Program-made: the position numbers and the translations under genes | The notes under the pieces: generated by a model | Database searches by the model: none | The model's input: only the letters and a program-made list of their open reading frames with translations | What the model was told of the DNA's origin: nothing | Assembly (NCBI GenBank): GCA_030654015.1 | Contig: JAURYI010000092.1 | Coordinates: 22,752 to 86,751, forward strand | Direction: 5' to 3' | Source: Methylococcales bacterium | GTDB taxonomy: Bacteria; Pseudomonadota; Gammaproteobacteria; Methylococcales; Methylomonadaceae | Length of the DNA: 64,000 bases | In this document: positions 46,864 to 55,176 of the stretch, piece by piece | Position numbering within the stretch: position 1 is the stretch's first letter | Layout of the letters: every line of letters starts with the position of its first letter

Positions 46864-48027
46864 TTAAACGTTGATTTTTCCTTGGTTATTTTTTGATATT
46901 GCTGCGCCGCTGAAATTGTCGGGAAACCAGCCGCGCTCTACGCAATCGCGAAAACACCACGCAGGCGTGGTTTCGGTTTTGTAATTCCAGAAAAACCAGC
47001 CTAAATATTTTTCAAACGTCAGCAGTTGCGCGGACGCATAGCCACGGTAAGCGACATTGAGTTGAAAATCATCCATGTTTTCCAGCGCGTGATTGAACGG
47101 CCCTTCTGCCCACAGTGATACGACTCTTAAATCCAGCCCTAAACTCCATTCGCCGCAATAGGTTTGATGTCCTAGCTCGTGAATAATGTCATCGGCTTCA
47201 TTTTTCCAGTCAATCGCGGCGCGTTGAACGTGATGATAAATATCCATGTCGATTTCTTCACGCGCAAAGCATTGGTAACGGTGAATATCAAACACCACGT
47301 TTTGGAATTCATCGCCTTTCAGAAAACCGATGTATTCACGGTGGGTGCGAAAACCATCATGAAACACTACCGCCACGTCTTCGGGTTTGCAGTATTTACG
47401 AATACGGTGATAGGCATCGGTGTGGTATTTTTTTAACAGGTCAGTATCGACATCCCAGCGCGGTTCATTCAGCGTTTCAATGCCATGCAGGGCAGGACGG
47501 GTGTGGTAACGTTCCGCGAGTCGCTCCAGCACACTGAGCGAGTGTTCCAGATAGGCAGGATCAGTATGCCATTCACATACATCTTTGATACCGCCGTTAT
47601 CAAAACCATTTTGACAACCAGGTGCGGCGTGTAAATCAAGCAGAACGTGCAGACCGAATTCTTCCGCCCAATCAAATACTTTATCGACAATCTCTAAACC
47701 ACCGACCACGAACGGATAGCGGTTATCGCCATAAGTACGATGATACGGATAATCTTTACCGAATAACCAATGTCCGACAGGCAAGCGCACGGCGTTAATG
47801 CCCGTTTTGGCAAGCCACGCAAAATCATCACGAGTGATAAAGCTGTTCCAGTGTTGTTTTAACACGTTATCGGCACGGTCGCCCAGTTCCGCACAATAAG
47901 TGGTTTCATCGGTCGCCTCCAGTCCCTCAAATACGCTGGGCGTTATCCATTTTTCTAATACCAACCAGCCGCCGAGATTAACGCCGCGTAGTTTTTGACC
48001 GAATTTATGTGTGTATGCGTGTATCAT
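46864..48027 (-). CDS. Glycoside hydrolase family 5, exo-1,3-beta-glucanase-like
   Basis: 387 residues. The start KLRGVNLGGWLVLEKWITP is the hallmark of GH5 exo-beta-1,3-glucanases (fungal Exg1 subfamily). The acid/base glutamate is E188 (ETLNEPRWD) and the nucleophile E293 (YCGEWSLGLD). No signal peptide is present, so the enzyme would stay in the cytoplasm unless exported another way, which is unusual for a wall or storage-glucan hydrolase. It follows the SbmA/YddA-like gene by 12 bases. A role in recycling an internal or imported glucan is speculation. Confidence 0.88.
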   Translation of the reverse strand: MIHAYTHKFGQKLRGVNLGGWLVLEKWITPSVFEGLEATDETTYCAELGDRADNVLKQHWNSFITRDDFAWLAKTGINAVRLPVGHWLFGKDYPYHRTYGDNRYPFVVGGLEIVDKVFDWAEEFGLHVLLDLHAAPGCQNGFDNGGIKDVCEWHTDPAYLEHSLSVLERLAERYHTRPALHGIETLNEPRWDVDTDLLKKYHTDAYHRIRKYCKPEDVAVVFHDGFRTHREYIGFLKGDEFQNVVFDIHRYQCFAREEIDMDIYHHVQRAAIDWKNEADDIIHELGHQTYCGEWSLGLDLRVVSLWAEGPFNHALENMDDFQLNVAYRGYASAQLLTFEKYLGWFFWNYKTETTPAWCFRDCVERGWFPDNFSGAAISKNNQGKINV

Positions 48028-48039
48028 TATGATGAATCC

Positions 48040-49746
48040 TTAAGCTAAAGGTAGTTTATGGGGATGAAAAGCCGTCGCGTTGGGTAGATTGGTTACTGTC
48101 AGCAGTGTGGCATCGGGAAGTTCTCGGCAAATCAGGCGTAATATCATTTCTTCGCCCGTATTATCGAGCGAATCAAAGGCTTCCTGTATGAATATCCATT
48201 TGGGGCGATACAATAATAAGCGTACCAAGCCTAAACGTTGTTGGGTTTCACGCGACAAGGCTTTATCCCAAGCATCGGTTTGATCCAGTTGGGCAATTAA
48301 ATCAGTGACTCCTGCCAGTCTAAACGCGACTTCTAAAGCGTCCTGACTGAATGCGTCCTCTGCGGCAGGGTAACAAATGGCTGAACGTAATGTGCCTGTG
48401 GGTAAATAAGGACGGGGCGGCATAAAAAACAGCTGCTCATCATCGGGTAAGCCGATACGTCCATAACCCCACGGCCACAAACCCGTAATGGCTTTAAATA
48501 ATTTAGAACCCGTGAAAAAATTACCCGTAATGAGAACGTGTTGTCCCGCTTTGATTTCTGTATTGAGGCAGGAAACAATTTCTTCACCGTTCAATTTAGC
48601 AATACACAGTTTTTCAAAGGTTAATACTGAGCTATCGGTTTTTTCCAAAGTAATGCGGCGAGGGTCGTTAGGACTGGCGATTTCGTCTTCCAGATAATCC
48701 AATGATTCCAGCAAACCCAATATCCGCTCAACCGACGCACGCCATTCAAAAATGCCTGCCATATTGTTTACCGGCCATGACAACGCGGAAGCCATTTGTT
48801 GGAATGATTGCGCTGACTGCATCAATGCACCCAGCGTAATACTGCCCAGAATATAACGGGGTGCAGAAATCAGAATAGGAAATGCCATCGACAAAATCGA
48901 ATAACCCGATGAAAACATCAGAATCTGTTCCCACGCTTTGGTTTGCTGTTGCCATGCCTCGCCTATATTGGCAAATAACACCCGAAAGCGTTGCTGTTCA
49001 TTCTCTTCACCATGAATCATGGCAATGGATAAGGAGTTTTCTTGTGCAGTAACCAGTGAAAAACGAAAATTTGCTTCGGCGGTTTGTTTGGCATCGGTTG
49101 CGGGGGTTAAAGGTCGTCCTATCAACCAGCCTAACAAAGACGCAGCACAGGCGTAAATCAACGCCAGCCACACTAAATGCCCATAGACAGGCGTTTTTAT
49201 AAACCCTATATCCAAAGTGACTACACCTGACAGCGACCAGAGGATTTGTGTAAAACTAATTAATAATAACAAGGCGTATAGCAAGGAATGGCATAAATCA
49301 ATCGCCGCCTCAGTCGCAATACGAATATCTTCAGCAATCCGTCCATCGGGGTTATCGTGTTCGCCTTTTTCCGTGTGCGTCACCAGATAATGCCGCCCCT
49401 TATACATCCAGCGACTGATTAAATGCTCGGTCAACCACGTCCGCCAGCCGATTTGCAAGCTGCGTTTTACTTTTAAATGACTAACGGTGATGGCGATATT
49501 GGCGATAAATATCAATATAATCGCACTCACCTGAACCATCAAGCCCTTCATCGACCGCTGATCCAGTGCGTTAAATAAATCCGCACTCCATTCAGTGATA
49601 ATAACGGCAATAGCAATTTGCGCTACGGTGAGAGCAATCAGTATTGCCGTTAATCGGCGTATGGATACCTGCTCTTTAGCGTGCCAATAACCACCCGCTA
49701 AGCGTATGAAGCGCATGAAAAACCCAGTTTCGCTCATAAACATCAT
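48040..49746 (-). CDS. SbmA/YddA-family ABC permease with a decayed ATPase domain
   Basis: 568 residues in the YddA/Rv1819c layout: membrane half with about six segments (LTAILIALTVAQIAIAVIIT, VSAIILIFIANIAITVS, LLYALLLLISFTQILWSL) and a C-terminal ABC domain with the family's GLWPWGYGRI and FMPPRPYLPTGTLRSAICYP. All ATPase motifs have lost key residues. Walker A reads GNFFTGSKL (about residues 406-414) instead of GxSGxGKS; the signature reads LSRETQQRL; Walker B reads WIFIQEAFDSLD with Gln for Asp; the switch histidine is replaced (TVTNLP). The reading frame is otherwise intact. The protein may be a non-hydrolysing, SbmA-like transporter that uses another energy source (inference). Precedes the GH5 gene by 12 bases. 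Confidence 0.8.
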   Translation of the reverse strand: MMFMSETGFFMRFIRLAGGYWHAKEQVSIRRLTAILIALTVAQIAIAVIITEWSADLFNALDQRSMKGLMVQVSAIILIFIANIAITVSHLKVKRSLQIGWRTWLTEHLISRWMYKGRHYLVTHTEKGEHDNPDGRIAEDIRIATEAAIDLCHSLLYALLLLISFTQILWSLSGVVTLDIGFIKTPVYGHLVWLALIYACAASLLGWLIGRPLTPATDAKQTAEANFRFSLVTAQENSLSIAMIHGEENEQQRFRVLFANIGEAWQQQTKAWEQILMFSSGYSILSMAFPILISAPRYILGSITLGALMQSAQSFQQMASALSWPVNNMAGIFEWRASVERILGLLESLDYLEDEIASPNDPRRITLEKTDSSVLTFEKLCIAKLNGEEIVSCLNTEIKAGQHVLITGNFFTGSKLFKAITGLWPWGYGRIGLPDDEQLFFMPPRPYLPTGTLRSAICYPAAEDAFSQDALEVAFRLAGVTDLIAQLDQTDAWDKALSRETQQRLGLVRLLLYRPKWIFIQEAFDSLDNTGEEMILRLICRELPDATLLTVTNLPNATAFHPHKLPLA

Positions 49747-49859
49747 TCCTTGTTGAGAATTAAGTAAAGAGACGATTTTATACAGACTTTAGAGATTAGT
49801 ACAAAGTATTTACGAAGGCTGAGAAAACAGTACATCCCTGTGATTAGTGCGCCTTTGCG

Positions 49860-50882
49860 TTAATTGTTTTCCATATCGCCTGAATACTGACCTGATTGCG
49901 CCGCGCCATTCAATTTAACACGTTGATAAAGTGCGGTTTGCGCCGCCGCGACATTCCCTTCCTTTCCTGCCCAACTCTGTAATACAGGTTCTTGCAAGGC
50001 ACGCGCATAAGAGAAACTCAACAACCAAGGGGCATTGCCTGCCATGCTATTGATGGCATTCAGATTAGCGGTTGCCTCGGCTGGCGTTTGTCCGCCTGAT
50101 AGAAAATTAATGCTCGGCACCGCCGCAGGTACGGTACGCCTTAACTCTTTCAAGGTTTTTTCGGCAATGTCTTCATCTGTTGCCTTGATTGGATGGTCTT
50201 TGCCTTGAATCACCATGCTGGGCTTAAGCAACATAGTTTCAAAAATTACCCCATGACGGTATAAAGCATGAAATACTGCGTGCTGTACCGCTTCAATCAC
50301 TTCATAACAGTGATCTATGCTGTGCGCACCATCGAGTAATACCTCTGGCTCAACAATCGGCACCATACCGACAGATTGGCAAATCGCCGCATAACGCGCC
50401 AAAGTTTCGGCATTCGCTTCTATGCCTAAAAGTGTTGGATTGGTCGCGCTGATGGCATACACCTCACGCCACTTGGCAAAACGTGCGCCTTGTTGTTTGT
50501 AAATTGCCAATCGTTCCGCTAGACCGTCCAGCCCTTGAGTAATGTTATCGCCTGCTGCACCCGCTAAAGGTAAAAAACCTTTATCAACTTTGATGCCCAC
50601 CACAATACCTTGTTGTGCGGCAAGCTGTGGCAGGGGTGTGCCGTTAGCCGTGGTATGCCTCAAGGATTCTTCAAACAAAATCACCCCGCTGATGTAATCG
50701 CCAAGATGGGGCGTTTCCAGTAGCATAGAACGATAAGCGCGGCGATTTTCTTCGGTGGATTCAAGATTGACCGCCTTGAAACGTTTGGCAATCGTGGGCG
50801 CACTTTCATCGGCTGCCAGTATGCCTTTACCTTTCACCACTAAATCAGCAATCGTGGACTGTAATTCATTATGTGTGTTCAT
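49860..50882 (-). CDS. Fructose-bisphosphate aldolase, class I
   Basis: 340 residues, homologous to the animal and plant class I enzyme. Seen: GKGILAADESAPTIAKRF, RRAYRSMLLETP, GIKVDKGFLPL, IVEPEVLLDGAHSIDHC, the Schiff-base lysine in ETMLLKPSMVI, and FLSGGQTPAEATANLNAIN. It cleaves fructose 1,6-bisphosphate reversibly. Many gammaproteobacteria rely on the unrelated class II enzyme, so this may be a second aldolase. It is monocistronic in appearance, with about 110 bases to the next gene downstream. Confidence 0.95.
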   Translation of the reverse strand: MNTHNELQSTIADLVVKGKGILAADESAPTIAKRFKAVNLESTEENRRAYRSMLLETPHLGDYISGVILFEESLRHTTANGTPLPQLAAQQGIVVGIKVDKGFLPLAGAAGDNITQGLDGLAERLAIYKQQGARFAKWREVYAISATNPTLLGIEANAETLARYAAICQSVGMVPIVEPEVLLDGAHSIDHCYEVIEAVQHAVFHALYRHGVIFETMLLKPSMVIQGKDHPIKATDEDIAEKTLKELRRTVPAAVPSINFLSGGQTPAEATANLNAINSMAGNAPWLLSFSYARALQEPVLQSWAGKEGNVAAAQTALYQRVKLNGAAQSGQYSGDMENN

Positions 50883-51086
50883 GATTATTCCCCTAACGTC
50901 ATTGTGTTGTAGTTACCTGAAAGAATCAGCGTGTGGTTTTTATAAGAGGCGCGTCATACGCATTAGTTCACTCGAATAAGTCCGTTCATACCGCCAATTC
51001 TTCTTAATGGTCTGCTATAGAAATTTGGTATTCAAATTGGCCTGTTATATGATGCAAAACCTTACAGACAACGGCGAAGCATCATC

Positions 51087-51584
51087 ATGAGAATTTTATC
51101 GAGACCAGCGGTTTTTAATGCCATTCAACAGGCAAAAAGCCTCACAGAAGAACAGGCAAATGCGTTTTTAAGCCAGTTTTATCAGAATAATCCTGCCATT
51201 GGACAAACCTTTTTATCAGGTTTTCCGATGATTATAGAAGCGCAAAGCGAACCAATGTCTCATGTTTTCATGGATACCTGTTTCGATATTATCTATGTCT
51301 ACGCGCAAATATTGGGTGAATTGCCTGCCAATGCCGTATCAGCACAATGGCTACAGCATAAAATGAAAACGCTGGAAAATGACACCAAAACCCAATCCCA
51401 AGCTGACATAAAAAACAACGCCCAAACCGAATTGCTGGAATATATCGACTTGGTGATTGACGATGCGGCGGATAAAAGCAAAGCGGGACAAGCAGTAGCT
51501 ACTCTTACCTGCAACCTACTATTTCTGGTAACACGCTTGTTTGACAGTATTTATGATGAATTAATAGCCGATACCGTTCATTAA
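51087..51584 (+). CDS. Uncharacterised protein
   Basis: 165 residues, largely helical, with no family recognised. Hydrophobic patches (FDIIYVYAQILGEL, TCNLLFLVTRLFDSIYD) look like buried helices rather than clear membrane segments. The middle is polar and acidic (NDTKTQSQADIKNN). The ATG follows CATCATC without a strong ribosome site. Codon use looks like that of its neighbours, so it is probably a real gene. Confidence 0.6.
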   Translation: MRILSRPAVFNAIQQAKSLTEEQANAFLSQFYQNNPAIGQTFLSGFPMIIEAQSEPMSHVFMDTCFDIIYVYAQILGELPANAVSAQWLQHKMKTLENDTKTQSQADIKNNAQTELLEYIDLVIDDAADKSKAGQAVATLTCNLLFLVTRLFDSIYDELIADTVH

Positions 51585-51617
51585 CACGATTTTGCTCAAG
51601 ATAAATGGATATAGCTC

Positions 51618-51674
51618 GGAGTCCAAGGCATGACTTGGACGGATTAAAAACGCCCAAAACACGTTTTGGACTCC
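51618..51674. repeat. Double-hairpin (four-way junction) intergenic element, copy 3
   Basis: Outer arms GGAG/CTCC hold hairpin 1 (GTCCAAG...CTTGGAC, 51621-51640) and hairpin 2 (CCAAAAC...GTTTTGG, 51653-51669). The GGAGTCCAA...TTGGACTCC ends are shared with copy 2. Confidence 0.6.
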
Positions 51675-51708
51675 TAAACAACAGACACACCCACCACCAA
51701 GTTCCATT

Positions 51709-52224
51709 ATGGCGAATTGTAAAAACTGCGCAGCTCCGTTAGCCGCCAATACCAATATCTGTGAATATTGCGGCACGCGCAATGATGTGGATTTGCAAAA
51801 TGCTCAATTCTATAACGTGTCACAAGATTCAGAAAAATCTTGTCCATGTTGTGATAGTCCTTTGCAGACGGTATGCGTAGAGGCAGGTAGGCAATTTTAC
51901 ATAGACCGTTGTCCTGATTGTTTCGGTTTATTTTTTGCACCTGATGAACTGGAAGCGTTACTCGACTGTTCAGTAACACACGTTTACAACGTCAATTTTC
52001 AATTGCTCGACAACATTAATAACGAACGCTACCAAAAAGAAACCCACGTCCAATACGTCAAATGTCCTGTGTGTCACATACTCATGAACCGAGTCAACTT
52101 CGCTTATCGCAGTGGCGTAGTGGTCGATAAATGCAGAGAACATGGCGTATGGCTTAACAGCAGTGAATTAATTCATTTGCTGGAATGGAAAAAAGCGGGC
52201 GGGCAACAACGCATTAATCCCTGA
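51709..52224 (+). CDS. Zinc-ribbon protein with TFIIB-type repeats
   Basis: 171 residues with three cysteine groups: MANCKNCAAPL...ICEYCGTRN at the start, then two zf-TFIIB-like units (CPCCDSPLQTVC ... DRCPDCFGLFFAPDELEALL, and KCPVCHILMNRVNF ... DKCREHGVWLNSSELIHLL). The C-x2-C ... C-x2-C/H plus G[LVW][WF][FL] pattern is standard for this family of unknown function, which probably binds zinc structurally. No partner gene is evident. Confidence 0.85.
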   Translation: MANCKNCAAPLAANTNICEYCGTRNDVDLQNAQFYNVSQDSEKSCPCCDSPLQTVCVEAGRQFYIDRCPDCFGLFFAPDELEALLDCSVTHVYNVNFQLLDNINNERYQKETHVQYVKCPVCHILMNRVNFAYRSGVVVDKCREHGVWLNSSELIHLLEWKKAGGQQRINP

Positions 52225-52234
52225 AAAGTTAATT

Positions 52235-52274
52235 GTAGGTTGTGGTTCGTTCCTCATTCCAACGTACGCGGCAC
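52235..52274. repeat. GTTGGGTT/GTACGCGG-type repeat, degenerate copy
   Basis: GTAGGTTGTGGTTCGTTCC...CCAACGTACGCGGCAC. It shares GTTCGTTCCTCA and CCAACGTACGCGG with the copy at 53587-53622, but its hairpin arms have decayed. The rest of 52225-52343 shows no gene. Confidence 0.6.
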
Positions 52275-52343
52275 TTTACGGTCACATTCCACAAGCTCCA
52301 TGCAGGATAATTTTCTGCTGGGATTAATTTAGAGAGATGCTAT

Positions 52344-52877
52344 CTACGCTCTACCTATCTTACGATTTGGCTTTGGTAAATGCTGATCACGATCAAACGG
52401 CAGCGGTTCGTGGCTGGGTAAGACATCATCAGGAAACTCTTTAAGCCAAAATGCACGGTCATCATCGTCAGCATAATATTTCAGGTAAAGGTCAGTATCG
52501 GCTTTGCTGCCGCTACTCACCAAATCAATGTGACAGTTCAGGTTCATCATTTCGCCTGATTGAAAAACCGTCTCTTCTCGTAAAACATCCTCATAAAGCA
52601 GAGTGTATAGTTCACGATCACTTAAATGATCTGTACTCTCCAAGTAGATAGCCAGCAATGACAGCGCGTTAATGACTTCCCATAATTTGGCAGTCAGTTC
52701 AGTCTCTGACAGCTCGCTTGCAGGTGGTAAAGAGATACCTGAGTCCAGTAAAACTTCAAAAGGTTGCCTACAGTTAGCCTGCTCAAATGCTTCAACGTAA
52801 TTTTTGAACTGTTCTGCGATTTCTTCGGGGCAGTCGTCAGCTATTTCAAAATTAATATCACTATTTGTCATTTGCAC
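52344..52877 (-). CDS. Uncharacterised acidic protein
   Basis: 177 residues, strongly acidic in its first two thirds (DINFEIADDCPEEIAEQFKN, DRELYTLLYEDVLREE) and proline/basic at the end (PFDRDQHLPKPNRKIGRA). No family is recognised and there is no signal peptide or membrane segment. An AAGGAG ribosome site lies a few bases upstream of the ATG (on the minus strand, 52880-52885), which supports expression. Confidence 0.6.
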   Translation of the reverse strand: MQMTNSDINFEIADDCPEEIAEQFKNYVEAFEQANCRQPFEVLLDSGISLPPASELSETELTAKLWEVINALSLLAIYLESTDHLSDRELYTLLYEDVLREETVFQSGEMMNLNCHIDLVSSGSKADTDLYLKYYADDDDRAFWLKEFPDDVLPSHEPLPFDRDQHLPKPNRKIGRA

Positions 52878-52922
52878 TCCTTAGTTGCGTATAAGCTATT
52901 GCGTCTCTCATTGAAATCATGG

Positions 52923-53531
52923 TCATGTTTTTCTCTGATATATTAAACGAATTGCTTGGTTACTCGTTGCGCTGGCTAAAATTAATACGCCCTGATTTCT
53001 GAGTTCAGATAATTGGTTGACTAAATTGAAGTGATATAACAGCGGTTTAGTGGCATCAATACTCATCTGAAAAACGGGTATATTGGCGTTGGGATACATA
53101 TTTTTTAGAATAGACCACGCGCCATGATCCAGACCCCAAGCAAAATCTTCCTGCACAGTTATTGATTTAATAGCGGATATAAGCCTGCGTGCATACTCTG
53201 GTGCGCCTGTAGCGGGGTATTGAACCGCAAATAATTCCTTTGGAAAACCACCAAAATCATGTAGTGTTTTTGGATGTTCTGCCATCGTCACAAACGTTCC
53301 CTTTGTTAGCCAATGTGCCGATATACATAAAATAGCGTTAGGAACAGGTAATTGTTCACCGATGGTTTTCCAGCTTTGACTATAGCGATTATCGGTAATC
53401 GCATTCATCGGATTACCATGCCCAACAAACAAAACAGGCATTTTGTCAGTTAGCGTGCTGTTATTGAGGGTGTCATTTAACGCCATAAAGTGTCTTGGGG
53501 ATGAAGCGCGTAGAGGCTTGCCGTATTGCAC
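52923..53531 (-). pseudogene. Truncated extradiol (DODA/YgiD-type) dioxygenase
   Basis: About 200 residues where the family has about 260. The first part is well preserved: PVLFVGHGNPMNAI, ISAHWLTKGT, LHDFGGFPKELF, GLDHGAWSILKNMYP and VFQMSIDATKP. At NQGVLILAS the usual GNxVHNLR block and everything after it, including the EHYLPLLY histidine that helps bind the metal, are replaced by an unrelated 15-residue tail (ATSNQAIRLIYQRKT). A 3' deletion or rearrangement is likely, and catalysis is not expected. The probable original start is one of the internal ATGs, for example the one before PVLFVGHG. Confidence 0.75.
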
Positions 53532-53586
53532 CGCATGATGACGATAAATAGACGGCTTATTGAATGAGTAGCGAGTATGTGAGATT

Positions 53587-53622
53587 GTTGGGTTTCGTTC
53601 CTCAACCCAACGTACGCGGTAC
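53587..53622. repeat. GTTGGGTT/GTACGCGG-type repeat
   Basis: GTTGGGTTTCGTTCC and TCAACCCAACGTACGCGG form a hairpin (GTTGGGTT/AACCCAAC) with a fixed GTACGCGGTAC tail. It sits between the truncated dioxygenase and the vapC gene. Confidence 0.7.
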
Positions 53623-53625
53623 TTT

Positions 53626-54013
53626 TTAAGTATATCCCAATAGTTTTATATCATTTACAACTTGATTTAAAAGGCGAAAGTGTTTGTCTAATGAATAAAT
53701 CTCACAGCCGTGTTGTTTTGCGTTTTGAGCAATTAATAAATCAGGGATACCGATACCATTAGCACCCGCCGCTAAACAGTTTGCTTGCCATTGAATAATT
53801 TCAGCCCAATTTATTTGCAAAGGCAATAACCTAATAGCGTGTAACATTTCAATAATTTTATATTGTTTCTTGATGATTAAAAAAGGTTCTAATTCTGCAA
53901 GAATAATATCATTAATGACGATTTGATTATCTTCAAGCAAGTCGTCCAATCTGACAGAGTTTTCACCACTTTTAAAATAATCAATCCAGAGAGGTATCAA
54001 CTAGGATGAACAT
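53626..54013 (-). pseudogene. VapC-type PIN-domain toxin with a two-base frameshift
   Basis: From the ATG at 54013, overlapping the antitoxin stop, the frame reads MFILVDTSLD and stops at 53981. The normal PIN start MxxLVDTSLWIDYFK continues in another frame (LWIDYFKSGENSVRLDDLL), which is open to 53626 with later acidic residues in NDIILAEL and GIGIPDLLIAQNAKQ, and SLDKHF. Restoring two bases in the CTCT run (53986-53993), making CTCTCT, would repair it. So the toxin is either inactive, phase-variable at a dinucleotide repeat, or a sequencing error. Internal TTG initiation at 54000 would lose the first catalytic Asp. Confidence 0.72.
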
Positions 54014-54203
54014 CACGATTTCTAAGAGTATCAATGTCTATTTCAAGATTAACTTTGCCTTTAAAATTTTTTAATTCGGCAATTTTATTTTTTTTAACCA
54101 GTTCTTGCAGTGCCAATATAATGACTTGAGTTTTAGTTTTAATGTCAGTCAATTGCATTGCCTCTTCAATTAATTCATCGGGTAAATCAATCATTGTTTT
54201 CAT
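53997..54203 (-). CDS. VapB-type antitoxin
   Basis: 68 residues: MKTMIDLPDELIEEAMQLTD with KTKTQVIILALQELVKKNK is the ribbon-helix-helix pattern of type II TA antitoxins (VapB/DUF2191-like). The acidic tail (VNLEIDIDTLRNRDV) would block the PIN toxin. Its stop overlaps the toxin start, as is usual for VapBC operons. Confidence 0.78.
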   Translation of the reverse strand: MKTMIDLPDELIEEAMQLTDIKTKTQVIILALQELVKKNKIAELKNFKGKVNLEIDIDTLRNRDVHPS

Positions 54204-54282
54204 GTTATGGCTCTATTTTGGAGAAGGAGATAATGATAAGGCACGATGTTTTTATGATTTTTCAAATTTGTTGTAGGTAAAT

Positions 54283-54320
54283 GTTGGGTTGCCAAAAATC
54301 GGCAACTCAACGTACGAGGT
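54283..54320. repeat. GTTGGGTT/GTACGCGG-type repeat
   Basis: GTTGGGTTGCC...GGCAACTCAAC hairpin followed by GTACGAGG. It lies just beyond the XRE-regulator stop. Confidence 0.65.
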
Positions 54321-54321
54321 G

Positions 54322-54744
54322 CTAAACAGCGTCTTTTTTCATTAAGGTGATAATTTCTTTTAGATGTTCAATTTCTCGTTGTTGTAAATTGATTTCCCTG
54401 TCTTTCATGGTAAGCTCTTTGTCTTTTAATTCATTAATCAATTGTTGTTTTTCTAATTCAGAATTAGAAGAGCTAATATAAACTTTGCTTTTAGGATTTT
54501 TTCCATTTCTTTGATAATTAGCAAAATTAATTGTTAAATTTTCCTTTTCACTTAACCCAATTAATTCAGATAAATCTATTTCAAATATTTCAGCGATTTT
54601 TTGTAATTTCGATAATTTTGGGTCATTATCACCTCGTTCAATATTGCCATAAGCATTTGGCGACATCTCCATTTTTTCAGCTACTTGTTCCTGCGTTAAG
54701 CCTTTCGCTTCTCGAATTAATCTTATTTTGTCATTTACTGACAT
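54322..54744 (-). CDS. XRE-family helix-turn-helix regulator with coiled-coil tail
   Basis: 140 residues. Residues 1-65 form an HTH_3 domain (DKIRLIREAKGLTQEQVAEK, MSPNAYGNIERGDNDPKLS, LQKIAEIFEIDLSELIGL). The remainder is charged, ending in a long helix (ELEKQQLINELKDKE, EINLQQREIEHLKEIITLM) likely to dimerise. Similar proteins control phage, transposon or TA genes. No obvious target gene overlaps. Confidence 0.88.
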   Translation of the reverse strand: MSVNDKIRLIREAKGLTQEQVAEKMEMSPNAYGNIERGDNDPKLSKLQKIAEIFEIDLSELIGLSEKENLTINFANYQRNGKNPKSKVYISSSNSELEKQQLINELKDKELTMKDREINLQQREIEHLKEIITLMKKDAV

Positions 54745-54830
54745 TATCTCACTCCTACTGATGAAATACCCGTTTGGCTTGATTGTATCAGGTTTGGTAA
54801 GGATTTAGAATTCGCCTACTCGATAAGTTA

Positions 54831-54857
54831 TTAAGTGTTTAACGCCTTTGCACTTAA
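54831..54857. repeat. Small hairpin upstream of the 54896 gene
   Basis: TTAAGTG (54831-54837) and CACTTAA (54851-54857) form a 7-bp stem with a 13-base loop. No T-tract follows. It could be an operator, since it lies about 40 bases ahead of a small secreted-protein gene. Confidence 0.35.
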
Positions 54858-54895
54858 CCATTATTTTTAAGGGCGACATAAAAGGATAGATTTAT

Positions 54896-55099
54896 ATGAA
54901 AACGATAATTGCAATTGCGTTACTCACAATGTCATTTGCTTCTCATGCTTCCAGTTTTCAATGCAAACGATACTATAAGGGCGAATATCAAGGACAAGTA
55001 AGTGTTACGGCAAATTCTAAGGCAGAAGCTGAGGTAATAGCCATGAAAAAGTATGAAGAGATGGGACAGCCAGTTGACCGTCTTGAATGCGTGTATTAA
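54896..55099 (+). CDS. Small secreted protein of unknown function
   Basis: 67 residues. A clear signal peptide (MKTIIAIALLTMSFASHA) leaves a mature part of about 48 residues with two cysteines (FQCKRYYKGEY ... DRLECVY) that could form a disulfide. The AAGGAT ribosome site ahead of the ATG is convincing. No family is recognised. Confidence 0.65.
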   Translation: MKTIIAIALLTMSFASHASSFQCKRYYKGEYQGQVSVTANSKAEAEVIAMKKYEEMGQPVDRLECVY

Positions 55100-55176
55100 A
55101 AGCAATACCGCGTAAGTTGGGGAGAGCCATAAGCGACCCCCAACATTTTCAAGCACTCGTTATGAACTCAACATCT

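Noticed and set aside
55100..55165. Integron attC-like site between the two small genes
   Set aside because: The GTTGGGG...CCCCCAAC hairpin lacks the paired RYYYAAC/GTTRRRY cores, no integrase is present and neighbouring genes are not separated by similar sites.
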